Made by a program: the position numbers and the translations under genes. Under the pieces are notes generated by a model. The model was not told where the DNA came from, ran no database searches, and saw nothing but the letters and a program-made list of their open reading frames with translations. A stretch of 6,344 nt of DNA from an uncultured Campylobacter sp. (GTDB taxonomy: Bacteria; Campylobacterota; Campylobacteria; Campylobacterales; Campylobacteraceae): NCBI RefSeq assembly GCF_938017615.1, contig NZ_CALIJA010000131.1, positions 1-6,344 of the forward strand. Reading direction: 5' to 3'. Positions 6,031 to 6,344 of the stretch are shown here, in pieces. How positions within the stretch are numbered: the stretch's first letter is position 1; each line of letters opens with the position of its first letter.

Positions 6031-6344
6031 CCGCCCTGCCCCTGTGCTAGGATTTTGCAACACTGCGCCGCTCGCGGCGGACTCCCGAATTTTGATAGCG
6101 CAAATGCGGTTGCCGTCGCGCTTTGAAATTTTAGCCGCGGGGTCGAATTTGGCACACCCCTAAATTTTAATTGCGAAAGTGCGGCAACCGAGATTTGAAA
6201 TTTTAACGGCGCAGACGGACTGCTCGTGCCTATTTCGCCCATCGTGCCCTGAAATTTTAATCGCGCGAGCGCATACGGCGGGCTTTGAAATTTTAAACAG
6301 TTGCGCAGCACGGCCTCGCTGCTAGATTTTTGACGTAAAAGCCC
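6027..6344 (-). CDS. 3' end of a repeat-containing reading frame upstream of the permeases (partial, function unknown)
   Basis: The frame is open from the window edge to a TGA at 6027-6029 that overlaps the permease ATG as ATGA. It gives about 105 visible codons. A GTG at 6309-6311 exists, but the frame continues upstream without a stop, so this may be the C-terminal extension of a larger gene. In efflux operons of this type that gene is often the HlyD-like periplasmic adaptor, but no adaptor motif is visible here. The visible part is dominated by LKFQ-like motifs spaced 12, 18, 12, 12 and 13 residues apart, encoded by GAAATTTTAA words. No known domain is seen. It could be a real C-terminal tail or translated spacer DNA. 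The overlap with the permease start supports translation. Confidence 0.38.
   Translation of the reverse strand, partial: GLLRQKSSSEAVLRNCLKFQSPPYALARLKFQGTMGEIGTSSPSAPLKFQISVAALSQLKFRGVPNSTPRLKFQSATATAFALSKFGSPPRAAQCCKILAQGQGG
6031..6043 (-). promoter_or_regulatory. Ribosome binding site deciding the start of the first permease
   Basis: AGGGG at 6039-6043 (minus strand) lies 8 bases before the ATG at 6028-6030. The site and the ATGA overlap with the upstream frame favour this start over GTG 6063. Confidence 0.55.
6087..6296. repeat. Array of GAAATTTTAA words at 36-bp period
   Basis: GAAATTTTA(A) or a one-base variant starts at 6125, 6161, 6197, 6251 and 6287, steps of 36, 36, 54 and 36 bases. 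A looser GAATTTTGA copy lies at 6087, and its phenylalanine codon is 39 bases from the next. All steps are multiples of three. The DNA between the words is GC-rich and differs from copy to copy. Confidence 0.75.

Overview
The window looks like chromosomal DNA from a relatively GC-rich epsilonproteobacterium, most likely an oral or gut Campylobacter. This is inferred from the AAGGA-type ribosome binding sites, the compact gene spacing, and the many AAATTTTAAAATTT-type palindromes set in otherwise GC-rich DNA. No marker gene settles the species. There are no rRNA or tRNA genes, transposases or CRISPR arrays that I can see.

Left half, plus strand (1-2121): three consecutive genes for small multi-pass membrane proteins. 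The first is cut by the window start. The first two are clear tandem paralogues with near-identical DNA blocks. The third is a much more diverged relative that shares the same motif layout. In the two complete proteins the motif around 'SG(V/I)..(F)..Y' occurs twice, which suggests an internal duplication. I do not recognise the family and assign no function.

Middle (2122-2375): a convergent intergenic stretch with no gene, filled with AAAATTC/AAATTTT words and one imperfect 20-bp repeat.

Right half, minus strand (6344 down to 2376): an operon read right to left. It starts with the 3' end of a repeat-containing reading frame, followed by an ABC-2 type permease (YhhJ/YbhS-like, with a large low-complexity insertion in its periplasmic domain). 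Next come a 326-codon basic, repeat-rich reading frame of doubtful function and a second ABC-2 permease (YbhR/YhhJ-like). All three junctions are ATGA stop/start overlaps, so the genes are probably translationally coupled. Paired permeases of this kind normally work with an ATPase and a HlyD-type periplasmic adaptor as a multidrug or toxic-compound exporter. Neither partner is in the window; they may lie upstream, beyond 6344.

The most unusual feature is the way the AT-palindromes are arranged inside this operon. One array (6087-6296) repeats at 36 bp, with single steps of 39 and 54. A second family (3605-4270) repeats at 39 or 42 bp. All these steps are multiples of three, so the repeats read in frame as 'LKFQ' or 'RNGFRILKFT' peptides. 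The two ends of the 326-codon frame carry nearly the same ribosome-binding/overlap cassette. This looks like in-frame repeat growth within a coupled operon junction, comparable in concept to Rickettsia palindromic elements.
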